A stretch of 29,636 bases of DNA from Nocardioidaceae bacterium (lineage in GTDB: Bacteria; Actinomycetota; Actinomycetes; Propionibacteriales; Nocardioidaceae): positions 1 to 29,636 of the forward strand of contig JACCVA010000032.1 in NCBI GenBank assembly GCA_013698435.1. The letters are read 5' to 3'. The translations under genes and the position numbers were made by a program. Under the pieces are notes generated by a model. That model made no database searches, had not been told where the DNA came from, and saw only the letters and a program-made list of their open reading frames with translations. Shown piece after piece: positions 1-7,711 of the stretch (positions are counted from its first letter, which is position 1; the number at the start of each line of letters is the position of its first letter).

Positions 1-852
1 TCGCCGCTTCGGCTCCGGATCGAGGACCTCACGGCTCGGTTGCAGGACCTGGGCAGCGTGGTGGTCGCGTTCAGCGGAGGTGCTGACTCCGCCTTCCTGC
101 TCGCGGCAGCCGTTCGTGCCCTCGGCACCGACAGCGTGGTCGCCGCCACCGCCGTCTCGCCGTCGTTGCCGAGCGATGAGCTGGCCTCTGCAAAAACTTT
201 CGCGTCCGACCTCGGGGTCCGCCACGAGACGCCGTCCACTCACGAGATGGAGCGCGAGGGCTATCGCGCCAACACCGGCGACCGCTGCTACTTCTGCAAG
301 GCCGAGCTGGTCGAGGTACTGCTGCCGTTGCTGGCTCGTCTCGACATAGCGGCCGTTGCCACCGGCACCAACGCCGACGACGCGCGGGCCGGATTCCGCC
401 CAGGGATCCGGGCCGCAGCGGAGCGGGGAGCCGTCACTCCGCTCCTCGATGCCGGTCTCACGAAGGAGCAAGTACGAGCGGCATCTCGGGCGTGGGGACT
501 GGCGACGTGGGACAAGCCGGCCGCCGCCTGTCTCTCGTCTCGAATCGCGTACGGCATCCAGGTGACACCGCTGCGGCTGGCCCGCGTGGAACGGGCCGAA
601 GTGGCGCTGCGCCGCCTGCTGGCGCAGCACGAGCTGACCTGCGACAACGTTCGGGTGCGAGATCTGGGGGAGCTAGCTCGGGTCGAGCTCGACCTGCCCG
701 TGGTCGCAAGGGTGCAGTCGTCGCAGCCGCTCTTCAGCGGGGTGGTCACAGCGGTCGAGGCGGCCGGGTTCACGTCGGTGGTGGTCGACCCGAAAGGCTT
801 CCGCTCCGGCTCGATGAACGAGCTTCTCGCTGAGCCCGAGCGGTTCCGCTGA
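1..852 (+). CDS. larE: LarE-type ATP-dependent sacrificial sulfur transferase, 5' end cut off
   Basis: The frame is open from the first base and the usual LarE N-terminal helix appears to be under way (reads SPLRLRIEDLTARLQDL), so the real start lies outside the window; the TTG at 40 is probably internal. The PP-loop SGGADS (residues 12-17 counted from that TTG) marks an N-type ATP pyrophosphatase. Cysteines occur as CYFC (83, 86) and in AACLSSR (164). In the LarE family this last Cys either gives up its sulfur to the nickel-pincer cofactor precursor or, with the other two, holds an Fe-S cluster; this three-Cys pattern suggests the cluster type, which is inference. No lactate racemase or LarB/LarC gene is visible. 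A GC-rich hairpin follows the stop. Other NAD synthase/GMP synthase-like PP-loop enzymes are less likely given the KPAAACLSSR motif. Confidence 0.88.
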   Translation, partial: SPLRLRIEDLTARLQDLGSVVVAFSGGADSAFLLAAAVRALGTDSVVAATAVSPSLPSDELASAKTFASDLGVRHETPSTHEMEREGYRANTGDRCYFCKAELVEVLLPLLARLDIAAVATGTNADDARAGFRPGIRAAAERGAVTPLLDAGLTKEQVRAASRAWGLATWDKPAAACLSSRIAYGIQVTPLRLARVERAEVALRRLLAQHELTCDNVRVRDLGELARVELDLPVVARVQSSQPLFSGVVTAVEAAGFTSVVVDPKGFRSGSMNELLAEPERFR

Positions 853-858
853 GACGGG

Positions 859-864
859 TAGGCT
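859..864 (+). promoter_or_regulatory. Candidate -10 element for the cold-shock gene
   Basis: TAGGCT matches the actinobacterial TAnnnT -10 pattern; no convincing -35 is present. If used, transcription would start near 871 and give a leader of about 68 bases containing two hairpins (874-889 and 901-915, the second being GCTGCC-gcg-GGCAGC). Confidence 0.3.
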
Positions 865-873
865 TGGTCTCCG

Positions 874-889
874 CCCCAGCCGCCTGGGG
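874..889 (+). terminator. Possible larE terminator hairpin
   Basis: CCCCAG, a four-base loop and CTGGGG form a perfect 6-bp stem 22 bases after the larE stop, followed by TCCCCTTT. There is no real U-tract, which is common for actinobacterial terminators. It could equally be part of the leader of the next gene. Confidence 0.4.
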
Positions 890-938
890 TCCCCTTTACA
901 GCTGCCGCGGGCAGCCCAACGCATCGTGAGGTCCAACA

Positions 939-1322
939 GTGCCAACGGGCAAGGTCAAGTGGTACGACGCCGAGAAGGGCTTCGGCTTTCTCACCACCGA
1001 CGACGGTGGCGACGTCTTCGTCCGTTCAGACGCGCTGCCGTCCACCGTCACGACCTTGAAGTCCGGCTCTCGGGTCGAGTTCGGGCTGGTCCAAGGTCGC
1101 AAGGGCGACCAGGCCATCCAGCTTTCGCTGCTCGACCCCACCCCGTCGGTGGCCAAGGCGAGCCGCAAGAAGCCTGACGACATGGTGGGGATCGTGGAAG
1201 ACCTGATGAAGCTGCTGGAGAACCTTGAGCAGACCTACCGCCGCGACCGGCACCCCGACCCGCGCTCGGCGAAGCGAACCGCGACGCTGCTGCATGCCCT
1301 TGCCAGCGAGCTGGAGCTGTAG
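939..1322 (+). CDS. Cold-shock-domain protein with C-terminal extension
   Basis: A 127-residue protein starting at GTG behind GTGAGGT. Residues 1-66 form a cold-shock domain: TGKVKWYDAEKGFGFL holds the RNP1 motif (KGFGFL) and VFVRSD is RNP2, the aromatic and basic surfaces that bind single-stranded nucleic acid. The remaining 60 residues are a charged, helical extension (VGIVEDLMKLLENLEQTYRRDRH and RSAKRTATLLHALASELEL) not found in the 66-70 residue CspA proteins but known in longer actinobacterial homologues. It probably acts as an RNA chaperone in the cytoplasm; the role of the tail is unknown. The upstream region can form two strong hairpins and could be a structured leader. Confidence 0.93.
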   Translation: MPTGKVKWYDAEKGFGFLTTDDGGDVFVRSDALPSTVTTLKSGSRVEFGLVQGRKGDQAIQLSLLDPTPSVAKASRKKPDDMVGIVEDLMKLLENLEQTYRRDRHPDPRSAKRTATLLHALASELEL

Positions 1323-1352
1323 TCCCGCGTCACCAGCCTGCGAGGTCGGTGG

Positions 1353-1364
1353 AACTCATGAGTT
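1353..1364. other. 12-bp perfect palindrome between convergent genes
   Basis: AACTCATGAGTT reads the same on both strands and lies in the 44-bp gap between the converging cold-shock and MFS genes. It has no loop, so it is a weak terminator at best; it could be a protein site or chance. Confidence 0.25.
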
Positions 1365-1366
1365 GC

Positions 1367-2956
1367 TCAGGCGACGCCGGGATATCGGCGGGCGGACCGT
1401 CGGCTGACGGCGAGGCCACGAAGCACGAAGACGAGCCAGCCGATCAGCAGTACCGCGATGACGACCAGGCCGAGCCTGGCGATCAGCGGCATCAACACGC
1501 CGACGAATCCGCCGATCACCCACGACAGCTGCAGCAGCGTCTCTGAACGCGCGAACACGCTGGTGCGCACCCGTTCGGGAACCTCGCGCTGGATCAGCGC
1601 GTCGAGCGACAGCTTGCCGAGCTGCTGGCTCAGACCGGCGACCAGGCCGAGCGCCATTGCCGGGATCAAGCCGAAGAAGAGTGCGGCATAGACGGCCGCG
1701 GCTGCGTCCGCGACCAGCACGAGCAGCACGATCGACTCAGGTTTGCGGTCCTTGAGAATCGAACCGAGGGCGGTGCCGACCGTGCTGCCGAGCCCTACGG
1801 AACCGATCACGAGCCCGAGCAGCAGAGTGCGTTTGTCCTCCCACCCCGGGATCGGCTCCTCCCGCAACAGAAAAGCCATGAACATGGTGAGGAAGCCCGA
1901 CAACGTGCGCAGCCCCGCGTTGCATCGCAGCGCGGTCACCACGATCGGGGTGATCCCACGGCCGCGCGGCGACGAGTCGGTGACGTCGCGCATCCCGACC
2001 TGTTCCTCGCCGGCGGACGAGTCCACGCGGCTGGGAAGCAGGATGGTGAGCACGGTGCCGCCGATGAAGACGAGGGCGGCGAAACGCAGCGACCATTCCG
2101 GCCCGATCAGCGAGGCACCGGTGGCGATCGGGCCGGCGACAGCCGCTCCGGCAATGCTGGCGATGGAGATCCGCGAGTTCGCCTTCACGAGCGTGAGCGC
2201 GGGCGGAAGCAGGCGTGGGACAGTCGCTGCTCGCGTCACGCCGTACGCCTTGGACGCCACCAGGCACGTCAGCGCGGCGGGAAACATCCACCGTGACTCG
2301 TTGGCGACTGCGCCGGCGAGCGCCCAGCACCCGAACGCCCGCAAGGCGAAGGTTGAGCCGATCGCCCATCGGCGACCTCGACGGAACGTGTCGAGGAAGG
2401 GCCCGATCAGGGGTGCGACGACGGCGAACGGCAGCATCGTGATGCCGAGGAAGAGTGCGACCTGGCCCCGAGCCTCGTCGCTCGGGACGGCGAAGAACAG
2501 CGTCCCGGCGAGGGAGACCGCCAGCGCCGCGTCGCCGGCGGCGTTGAACGCGTTGAGCTCCAGCAGCCGGGCCAGCCCGGACTCACCGGCGCCACCGGAG
2601 TGGGAGGCCCTGCGCGTCACCTGGACGGTACGGCTCGCGGCGCGACCGGAGAACGCAGCGAATCGCTTGCCGACGCCGGCGGCCCTGCGCGCGCGGTCGG
2701 CGGCCGACGGACCACGGCTACCAGCCAAGTGTCCGGGCTGGCCGGAGTCGGGCCGCGCGGGGCTGCCGGTCGGGGAAGCGGCCTCAGGGCGGCGTCGTCC
2801 GTCGGAGGCGACGGGTGGCCCCTCGTGGCCGGAGTACGACGACGGACGGCCGCGGTCGCCGGATGCACCGGGCGGTGGCTGGCGGCTGGCGGGACGTGCA
2901 CCGCTGCGGGCTCGGGGGCGACGACGGGGGCGTCGGCCAGGCTCGTCGGGAGGCAC
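1367..2956 (-). CDS. MFS transporter with long Arg/Pro-rich N-terminal tail
   Basis: The major facilitator core begins at about ESGLARLLELNAFNAAGDAALAV and continues with about 12 hydrophobic segments to a C-terminal WLVFVLRGLAVSRRSARR. Features seen include FLDTFRRGRRWAIG, a loop between helices 2 and 3 of the A-motif type, and a long middle loop with SSAGEEQVG. The substrate cannot be read from the sequence. The start is uncertain: GTG at 2956 leaves an 88-bp gap to the divergent DUF3027 gene and gives about 120 cytoplasmic residues rich in Arg, Pro and Gly before the first helix; a downstream GTG near QVTRRASHS would remove almost all of that tail. The frame stays open up to 3187, but that overlaps the neighbour and is rejected. 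Confidence 0.85.
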   Translation of the reverse strand: MPPDEPGRRPRRRPRARSGARPASRQPPPGASGDRGRPSSYSGHEGPPVASDGRRRPEAASPTGSPARPDSGQPGHLAGSRGPSAADRARRAAGVGKRFAAFSGRAASRTVQVTRRASHSGGAGESGLARLLELNAFNAAGDAALAVSLAGTLFFAVPSDEARGQVALFLGITMLPFAVVAPLIGPFLDTFRRGRRWAIGSTFALRAFGCWALAGAVANESRWMFPAALTCLVASKAYGVTRAATVPRLLPPALTLVKANSRISIASIAGAAVAGPIATGASLIGPEWSLRFAALVFIGGTVLTILLPSRVDSSAGEEQVGMRDVTDSSPRGRGITPIVVTALRCNAGLRTLSGFLTMFMAFLLREEPIPGWEDKRTLLLGLVIGSVGLGSTVGTALGSILKDRKPESIVLLVLVADAAAAVYAALFFGLIPAMALGLVAGLSQQLGKLSLDALIQREVPERVRTSVFARSETLLQLSWVIGGFVGVLMPLIARLGLVVIAVLLIGWLVFVLRGLAVSRRSARRYPGVA

Positions 2957-3044
2957 GCTCCCATACTGCCCGGCCAGGTCGAAGCGACATCGCGTGACAC
3001 CGGATTCGTCAACGGTTTCGCTGATACGGCACCATGGGGCTGTG

Positions 3045-3845
3045 ATGACGACGCCCAAGCCACGCAAGGCCGACTCGGTGCTGGCAGCCGCGACCGACGT
3101 GGCGCGCGCCGCGCTGCTCGAGTCGGTGGCGGCGGGCGACGTCGGCGAGCACCTCGGCGCCGTGGGCGAGGACGACCGGCTCGTCACCCACTACTTCGCC
3201 TCGCAGCAGCCGGGATACCAAGGATGGCGCTGGGCGGTCACGGTGACGCGCGCACCGCGGCAGAAGGCTGTCACCGTAAGTGAGATCACGCTGCTGCCCG
3301 GTGAGTCGGCGCTGGTTGCGCCCGACTGGATCCCGTGGCGCGACCGGATCTCCAAGGACGACCTCGGCCCGGGCGACCTCCACCCGCGGCCGGTGGACGA
3401 TCCGCGCCTGGTGCCGGGATATCTGGTCGGCGATGAGGCACTCGATCAAGCGACGGCTCGCGAGCAGCGCGACGTGGCCCGTGAGGTTGGCCTCGGCCGC
3501 GAGCTGGTGCTGTCCATCGAGGGGCGTGACGCGGCGGCCGAGCGGTGGTACGCCGGTGACGCGGGGCCCGATGCACCGATTGCCAAGGTCGCACCCGCGC
3601 GTTGTGCGAGCTGTGCCTTCCTGGTCCGCATGGGCGGTGCGTTGTCGCAGCTCTTCGGCGTCTGCGCGAACGCGTCCTCCCCGAGTGACGGGCAAGCGGT
3701 CTCACTCGACCACGGGTGCGGTGCCCACTCCGACGTCGTCGAGGAGCAGAGCAAGGACCCGGCCAGCACGGGTGCTCGACCCGTCCTCGACACGATGGCG
3801 TGGGACAACGTGGTCGACAGTGACCTCGTGGTGATCCCCCGCTGA
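3045..3845 (+). CDS. DUF3027 family protein
   Basis: A 266-residue soluble protein of unknown function. I recognise the family from WRWAVTVTRAPRQKAVTVSEI, LPGESALVAPDWIPWRDR and the cysteine-rich C-terminal block (RCASCAFLVRMGG, LFGVCANASSPSDG, DHGCGAHSD), whose CxxC, Cys and HxC..H residues could bind a metal; this is inference. There is no signal peptide or membrane segment. ATG at 3045 was chosen (GTG at 3042 is possible) because the upstream open frame is antisense to the MFS gene and lacks family similarity. It is transcribed divergently from the MFS gene and convergently with the DUF2530 gene, with only 10 bp between the two stops. Confidence 0.85.
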   Translation: MTTPKPRKADSVLAAATDVARAALLESVAAGDVGEHLGAVGEDDRLVTHYFASQQPGYQGWRWAVTVTRAPRQKAVTVSEITLLPGESALVAPDWIPWRDRISKDDLGPGDLHPRPVDDPRLVPGYLVGDEALDQATAREQRDVAREVGLGRELVLSIEGRDAAAERWYAGDAGPDAPIAKVAPARCASCAFLVRMGGALSQLFGVCANASSPSDGQAVSLDHGCGAHSDVVEEQSKDPASTGARPVLDTMAWDNVVDSDLVVIPR

Positions 3846-3846
3846 G

Positions 3847-3883
3847 CAGCCCCGATTACAGGCCGGCAGCACCCAAGGGGCTG
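3847..3883. terminator. Possible two-way terminator between convergent genes
   Basis: CAGCCCC (3847-3853) and GGGGCTG (3877-3883) are a perfect 7-bp inverted repeat around the facing stops of the DUF3027 and DUF2530 genes. The loop is long (23 bases) and there is no T-run, so the call is weak. Confidence 0.3.
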
Positions 3884-4296
3884 GTCTCCACCTCACGCGG
3901 TGGTTGCCCCGCCCGCTGACGGCGGCGGCGGCGGCAGTACTCGACGCCGATCAGGCCCAGCCCGAACCCGGCGACGCAGGTCCACAGCCACCAACCGTGC
4001 CCGTTGTCCTCGAGGGTGGAGTAGAAGGGCAGCAGGGCCAGCCCCGCCACCAGCCACAAGATCGCCCCTACCGCAATCGTCCGGACACCGGTGACGTCCA
4101 ACGGCTGCACCGTTGCCGTGACGTAGGTTCGCTCCCGGATCCCGATGGACTCGATCGGCGGCCCGCCACCGAACGGGCCGGGGTCGTGCAAGGCGTTGAC
4201 CTCACGCATCCGGTCAACAGGAAGCGGCCGCTGGACACGAGGGGGGCCGGCCTGCGCTCCAGCCCGTCGACTCCCTCGCCTGTCGCTGTCCGCCAC
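3856..4296 (-). CDS. DUF2530 membrane protein
   Basis: A small membrane protein of unknown function. The recognisable domain is at the C-terminus: PLDVTGVRTIAVGAILWLVAGL, then PFYSTLEDNGHGWWLWTC, then GLGLIGVEYCRRRRRQR, giving two membrane helices with a short loop and an Arg-rich cytoplasmic end. The GTG start at 4296 (146 residues) is preferred because TACGCT sits 7 bases upstream, which fits a leaderless transcript; ATG at 4209 would give a 117-residue protein that still contains the whole domain. Its promoter region is shared with the divergent NCS2 permease. Confidence 0.75.
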   Translation of the reverse strand: MADSDRRGSRRAGAQAGPPRVQRPLPVDRMREVNALHDPGPFGGGPPIESIGIRERTYVTATVQPLDVTGVRTIAVGAILWLVAGLALLPFYSTLEDNGHGWWLWTCVAGFGLGLIGVEYCRRRRRQRAGQPPREVETSPLGAAGL

Positions 4297-4303
4297 GACA
4301 CCT

Positions 4304-4354
4304 AGCGTACGCCGCCGCAAGCCCTCGCCCGAGGAGGGCCGTTACCCCTACGCT
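4304..4354. promoter_or_regulatory. Divergent pair of -10 elements for DUF2530 and NCS2 genes
   Basis: TACGCT occurs on the minus strand (4309-4304) exactly 7 bases before the GTG at 4296, and again on the plus strand (4349-4354) exactly 7 bases before the GTG at 4362. Both therefore predict transcription starting at or next to the start codon. Neither has a clear -35. A short inverted repeat CCTCG-cc-CGAGG lies between them (4324-4335 approximately). Confidence 0.5.
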
Positions 4355-4361
4355 GACGGCT

Positions 4362-5846
4362 GTGAACCCAGCGAACAAGGGCAGTACACGACGCCCAGCT
4401 ACGAGCACGTCGGGAATGGACAGCTTCTTCAATATCTCCGCGCGTGGTTCGACGGTCAGCAGAGAGATCCGCGGTGGCTTCGTCACCTTCTTCACGATGG
4501 CCTACATCGTCGTCCTCAACCCCATCATCCTCGGGCAGGCGCTCGACGTGGACGGCAACTCGATCACCGGTGGCGCGCAGGCTGACTTCGCCCAGATCGC
4601 CGCGGTCACTGCCTTGGTCGCAGGCGTGCTCACGATCTTGATGGGGGTGGTCGCGAACTATCCGCTCGCACTGGCCACCGGACTCGGCCTCAACGCGTTC
4701 GTCGCCTTCGGTGTCGCGTCCCAGATGACCTGGGCCGATGCGATGGGTCTGGTCGTGCTCGAGGGTCTGATCATATTGTTGCTGGTGCTGACAGGATTTC
4801 GGCGGGCGGTCTTCACTGCGGTGCCGCCGCAGATGAAGACCGCGATAAGCGTCGGCATCGGCCTCTTCATCGCGCTCATCGGCCTGGTCGACGCCGGGTT
4901 CGTCCGCCGCACCGACACCCCGCCGGTGCCCGTCCAGCTCGGCATCGGAGGATTCTTGTCGGGGTGGCCGGTGCTCGTCTTCGTGCTCGGCCTCCTCTTG
5001 ATGATCGTGCTGTACGCCAAGCGGGTGAAAGGCGCGATCTTGATCTCGATCATCGCCACCACGATCTTGGCGATCATCGTCGAGGCGGTCGCAAAGATCG
5101 GGCCGACCGTGGGCGCGAACGGCGCCTTCAACCCAAAGGGGTGGAACCTCAACGTGCCCGCCTGGCCGGACAGCCTGGTCGACACTCCCAACTTCTCGCT
5201 GCTGGGCAACTTCTCGTTGTTCGGCTCCTTCGAGGCTGTCGGCTTCGTGACCGCCGCACTGCTCGTCTTCACGCTGCTGTTGGCCGACTTCTTCGACACG
5301 ATGGGGACCATGACCGCGATCGGCGCGGAGGCAGGACTGCTCGACAAGGACGGCACCCCTCCTGGCACACAGCGCATCCTCATCGTCGACTCGCTCGCCG
5401 CGGCTGCAGGTGGAGCGGCGTCGGTGTCGAGCAATACGTCGTACATCGAGTCGGCGTCCGGCGTCGGGGAGGGTGCTCGGACCGGGCTCGCCAGCGTGGT
5501 CACCGGGCTGCTGTTCCTGCTGACGACCGTGTTCGCCCCCATCGTGACGATCATCCCGAACGAGGCGGCCGTCCCGGCCCTGGTCGTGGTCGGCTTCTTG
5601 ATGATGGCTCAGGTCAAGAACATCGACTGGGATGACATGGAGATCGCCATCCCGGCATTCCTCACGATCATCTTGATGCCGTTCACCTACTCGATCACGG
5701 TTGGTATCGGTGCCGGCTTCATCGCCTACGTCATCTTGAAGGCCGCCCGGGGCAAGGTCGCGCAGATCCACCCGCTGCTCTGGGTGGTTGCGGCCCTATT
5801 CGTCGTCTACTTCACGATCGACCCGATCAGCCGCTGGATCACGTAG
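4362..5846 (+). CDS. NCS2 family permease, guanine/hypoxanthine (PbuG/GhxP/AdeQ) type
   Basis: A 494-residue inner-membrane protein, probably a proton symporter for purine bases. The family is shown by ISARGSTVSREIRGGFVTFF, TMAYIVVLNPIILGQ, LATGLGLNAFVAFGV, LADFFDTMGTMTAIG and AASVSSNTSYIESASGVGEG, the conserved segments of the AzgA/PbuG branch (COG2252) rather than the uracil/xanthine branch. About 12-14 hydrophobic segments are visible. The GTG start at 4362 lacks a ribosome binding site and fits a leaderless mRNA; an internal ATG at MDSFFNISARGS is the alternative. It could feed the guanine deaminase and xanthine dehydrogenase encoded further right, but it is not in their operon and has no copy of their operator in front. 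Confidence 0.92.
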   Translation: MNPANKGSTRRPATSTSGMDSFFNISARGSTVSREIRGGFVTFFTMAYIVVLNPIILGQALDVDGNSITGGAQADFAQIAAVTALVAGVLTILMGVVANYPLALATGLGLNAFVAFGVASQMTWADAMGLVVLEGLIILLLVLTGFRRAVFTAVPPQMKTAISVGIGLFIALIGLVDAGFVRRTDTPPVPVQLGIGGFLSGWPVLVFVLGLLLMIVLYAKRVKGAILISIIATTILAIIVEAVAKIGPTVGANGAFNPKGWNLNVPAWPDSLVDTPNFSLLGNFSLFGSFEAVGFVTAALLVFTLLLADFFDTMGTMTAIGAEAGLLDKDGTPPGTQRILIVDSLAAAAGGAASVSSNTSYIESASGVGEGARTGLASVVTGLLFLLTTVFAPIVTIIPNEAAVPALVVVGFLMMAQVKNIDWDDMEIAIPAFLTIILMPFTYSITVGIGAGFIAYVILKAARGKVAQIHPLLWVVAALFVVYFTIDPISRWIT

Positions 5847-5902
5847 GAGCTCAAACGCCGGGTAGAGCGCACCGGCGGAGGAAGGTGAGCCGCCTCACGA
5901 AG

Positions 5903-5921
5903 CCACTCTGGCGGTTTCTTT
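5903..5921 (+). terminator. Weak terminator-like hairpin after the NCS2 permease
   Basis: GCCA-ctc-TGGC followed by GGTTTCTTT lies between the permease and the MarR operator. The stem is only 4 bp, so it is a weak candidate; coordinates are good to about one base. Confidence 0.2.
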
Positions 5922-5945
5922 AGCATTGCTAATAAGTTATGCTAA
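5920..5945 (+). promoter_or_regulatory. MarR operator overlapping a leaderless promoter
   Basis: TTAGCATTGCTAA (5920-5932) is a perfect 13-base palindrome (TTAGCA-T-TGCTAA), and a third half-site TGCTAA is repeated at 5940-5945, 13 bases after the previous one; TAGCAT and ATGCTA also form a wider inverted repeat. TATGCT (5938-5943) is a good TAnnnT -10 and ends 6 bases before the marR ATG at 5950. The AT-rich block stands out from its GC-rich surroundings. The site should let the adjacent MarR protein repress its own operon. Confidence 0.7.
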
Positions 5946-5949
5946 GGAT

Positions 5950-6399
5950 ATGCCTAGTGAAGTCGTCAAGCTCGCGCGCACGGACGCCGAACTGGCCAGC
6001 GCGCTGCGCATCTCGGTGATGAGACTCTCCCGACGCCTCCGCAACGAGCGTGACGCCAGCGAGGACCTGACGTCGAACCATATGGCTGTCCTGGGCACCC
6101 TTTGGCGGCACGGGTCCCTGACGATCGGTGAGCTGGCTGCGCAGGAGAAGGTGCAGCCGCCGTCGATGACCCGCACGGTGAACCGGCTGTGCGAGAAGGG
6201 GCTGATTGCGCGTACACCGCACACCGCGGACGGGCGGGTGGTGGTCATCTCGTTGACCGACGCCGCTGCGTCGGTGATAACGGAGTCGCGGCGCCGTAAG
6301 GAGGCCTGGCTCAACCACCGCCTCAAGGAGCTCAGCGCCGAGGAACGGCGGATCCTGCGCGAGGCCGCGCCGATCTTGGAGAGGCTCTCGCACGCATGA
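5950..6399 (+). CDS. MarR family transcriptional regulator
   Basis: A 149-residue winged-helix repressor. Core features: N-terminal dimer helix (DAELASALRISVMRLSRRLRNER), TSNHMAVLGTLWRHGSLTIGELAAQEKVQ leading to the recognition helix (PPSMTRTVNRLCEKGLI), and the wing with the family hallmark HTADGRVVVISLTDAA. A C-terminal helix completes the dimer domain. The ATG at 5950 was chosen because a -10 element lies 6 bases upstream; an in-frame TTG at 5926 lies inside the operator. It overlaps the next gene by ATGA, so the two are co-transcribed, and it probably represses an efflux pump until a phenolic or other small ligand binds; the ligand is unknown. Confidence 0.95.
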   Translation: MPSEVVKLARTDAELASALRISVMRLSRRLRNERDASEDLTSNHMAVLGTLWRHGSLTIGELAAQEKVQPPSMTRTVNRLCEKGLIARTPHTADGRVVVISLTDAAASVITESRRRKEAWLNHRLKELSAEERRILREAAPILERLSHA

Positions 6400-7652
6400 G
6401 CCCCACCTTCCAGGCGCTTTCGGTCAGGAACTTCCGGCTGTACTCCGGCGGCAGTCTCGTCAGCAACACCGGCACCTGGATGCAGCGGGTCGCACAGGAC
6501 TGGCTGGTACTCCAGCTCACCGACTCCGGGTCCGCCCTGGGCATCACGACCGGGCTTCAGTTCCTTCCCTTCCTGCTCGTCACCCCGTTCGCCGGGCTGC
6601 TGGCCGACCGCTACTCCAAGCGCATGCTGCTGATGTTCACGCAGGGGTCACTTGCGATCACGGCGGGCATCCTCGGCGTCCTGGCCATCACCGGTGCCGC
6701 CGAGGTCTGGCACGTATGGGTGCTCGCCTTCCTGTTCGGCGTCGGAACAGCGAGCGACACCCCGACCCGTCAGTCGTTCGTCATAGAGATGGTCGGCCGG
6801 GACAACCTGCCCAACGCCGTGGGCCTGAACTCGGCATCGTTCAACCTCGGTCGCGTCGCCGGCCCCGCCGCCGCGGGCTTCCTTATCGTTGCCTTCGGCT
6901 CCGGCGTCCAGGCGACCGGTGCGGTGATCCTGCTCAACGCGGTCAGCTATCTGGCGGTCATCTACTCGCTGCGCAAGATGCGCGTCGACGACCTCCAGGT
7001 CTCGGTGCCGGTCCCGCGCGCGAAGGGAGCACTCCGCGAGGGAGTGCGCTACGTGTTCGGCAGCCCACTGCTGATCTTCGTCTTCACGGTCGCGTTCTTC
7101 GCCGGCACATTCGGCCTCAACTTCCAGATGACCAGCGCGCTGATGGCGACCCAGGTCTTCGACAAGGGCGCCGGTGCGTACGGCCTGCTCGGCACGTTCA
7201 TGGCCGTCGGTGCGCTCGGTGGTTCGCTGCTCGCAGCCCGGCGCGGCTTCCCGCGACGGCTGGTGCTGGTGCTTGCTCCCGCGGTCTTCGCGATCGTCGA
7301 GATCGTGGCCGGGCTGATGCCGACGTACTGGACGTTCGCCGTCGTGCTGCCGCTGCTCGGCATCACCTCGCTGACGATGATGAACTCGTTGCAGACCGTT
7401 GTGCAGATGTCGGTCGACGCAGACATGCGCGGGCGGGTGATGGCGCTCTACATGATGGTCTTGATGGGCGGTACGCCGTTCGGGGCGCCGGTCGTCGGCT
7501 GGGTCGGTGAGACGTTCGGAGCTCGTTGGACGCTGATAGGTGGCGGTGCGGCGACCCTGCTCGCGGTCATCGCCGCGACCGCGTGGCTCGTCAAGGCCGA
7601 GGACATCGATGTCAAGGACGTCCACATGCGTGCCGAGAAGGTAGCCGCCTGA
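6396..7652 (+). CDS. MFS transporter (MFS_3-type, drug/siderophore exporter family)
   Basis: A 418-residue, 12-helix major facilitator. The start reads FQALSVRNFRLYSGGSLVSNTGTWMQRVAQDWLVLQLT, typical of the EntS/MFS_3 branch, followed by the A-motif-like GLLADRYSKRMLL between helices 2 and 3, VGTASDTPTRQSFVIEMVG, and a second-half equivalent near GRVMALYMMVLMGGTPFG. It is translationally coupled to marR by ATGA (6396-6399), the classic layout of a repressor with the exporter it controls. The exported compound cannot be inferred. No periplasmic partner is present. Confidence 0.92.
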   Translation: MSPTFQALSVRNFRLYSGGSLVSNTGTWMQRVAQDWLVLQLTDSGSALGITTGLQFLPFLLVTPFAGLLADRYSKRMLLMFTQGSLAITAGILGVLAITGAAEVWHVWVLAFLFGVGTASDTPTRQSFVIEMVGRDNLPNAVGLNSASFNLGRVAGPAAAGFLIVAFGSGVQATGAVILLNAVSYLAVIYSLRKMRVDDLQVSVPVPRAKGALREGVRYVFGSPLLIFVFTVAFFAGTFGLNFQMTSALMATQVFDKGAGAYGLLGTFMAVGALGGSLLAARRGFPRRLVLVLAPAVFAIVEIVAGLMPTYWTFAVVLPLLGITSLTMMNSLQTVVQMSVDADMRGRVMALYMMVLMGGTPFGAPVVGWVGETFGARWTLIGGGAATLLAVIAATAWLVKAEDIDVKDVHMRAEKVAA

Positions 7653-7711
7653 CCCAAGGGTGGTCTCGCGTGTCGGCGTACCCATTGGTTCCGGGAGCTG
7701 GCCCCTCCGGG

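Noticed and set aside
1743..3044. Long plus-strand extension giving a 700-residue DUF3027 protein
   Set aside because: It is antisense to the MFS gene and unlike any DUF3027 sequence; the family similarity starts after the ATG at 3045.
2957..3044. TTGACG on the minus strand (3012-3007) as a -35 for the MFS gene
   Set aside because: No TAnnnT element stands at a suitable distance, so the promoter is left uncalled.
2957..3187. Upstream extension of the leftward MFS gene to a 606-residue protein
   Set aside because: It overlaps the start of the DUF3027 gene, has no transporter similarity and is very rich in Arg, Ser and Pro, as expected for a shadow frame.
4302..5771. 489-residue minus-strand open frame opposite the NCS2 permease
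   Set aside because: Composition is dominated by Asp, Glu, His and Arg, the usual antisense pattern of a high-GC membrane protein gene. Similar frames opposite 6648-7952, 9708-10649, 14703-15956 and 21186-22493 were rejected on the same ground.
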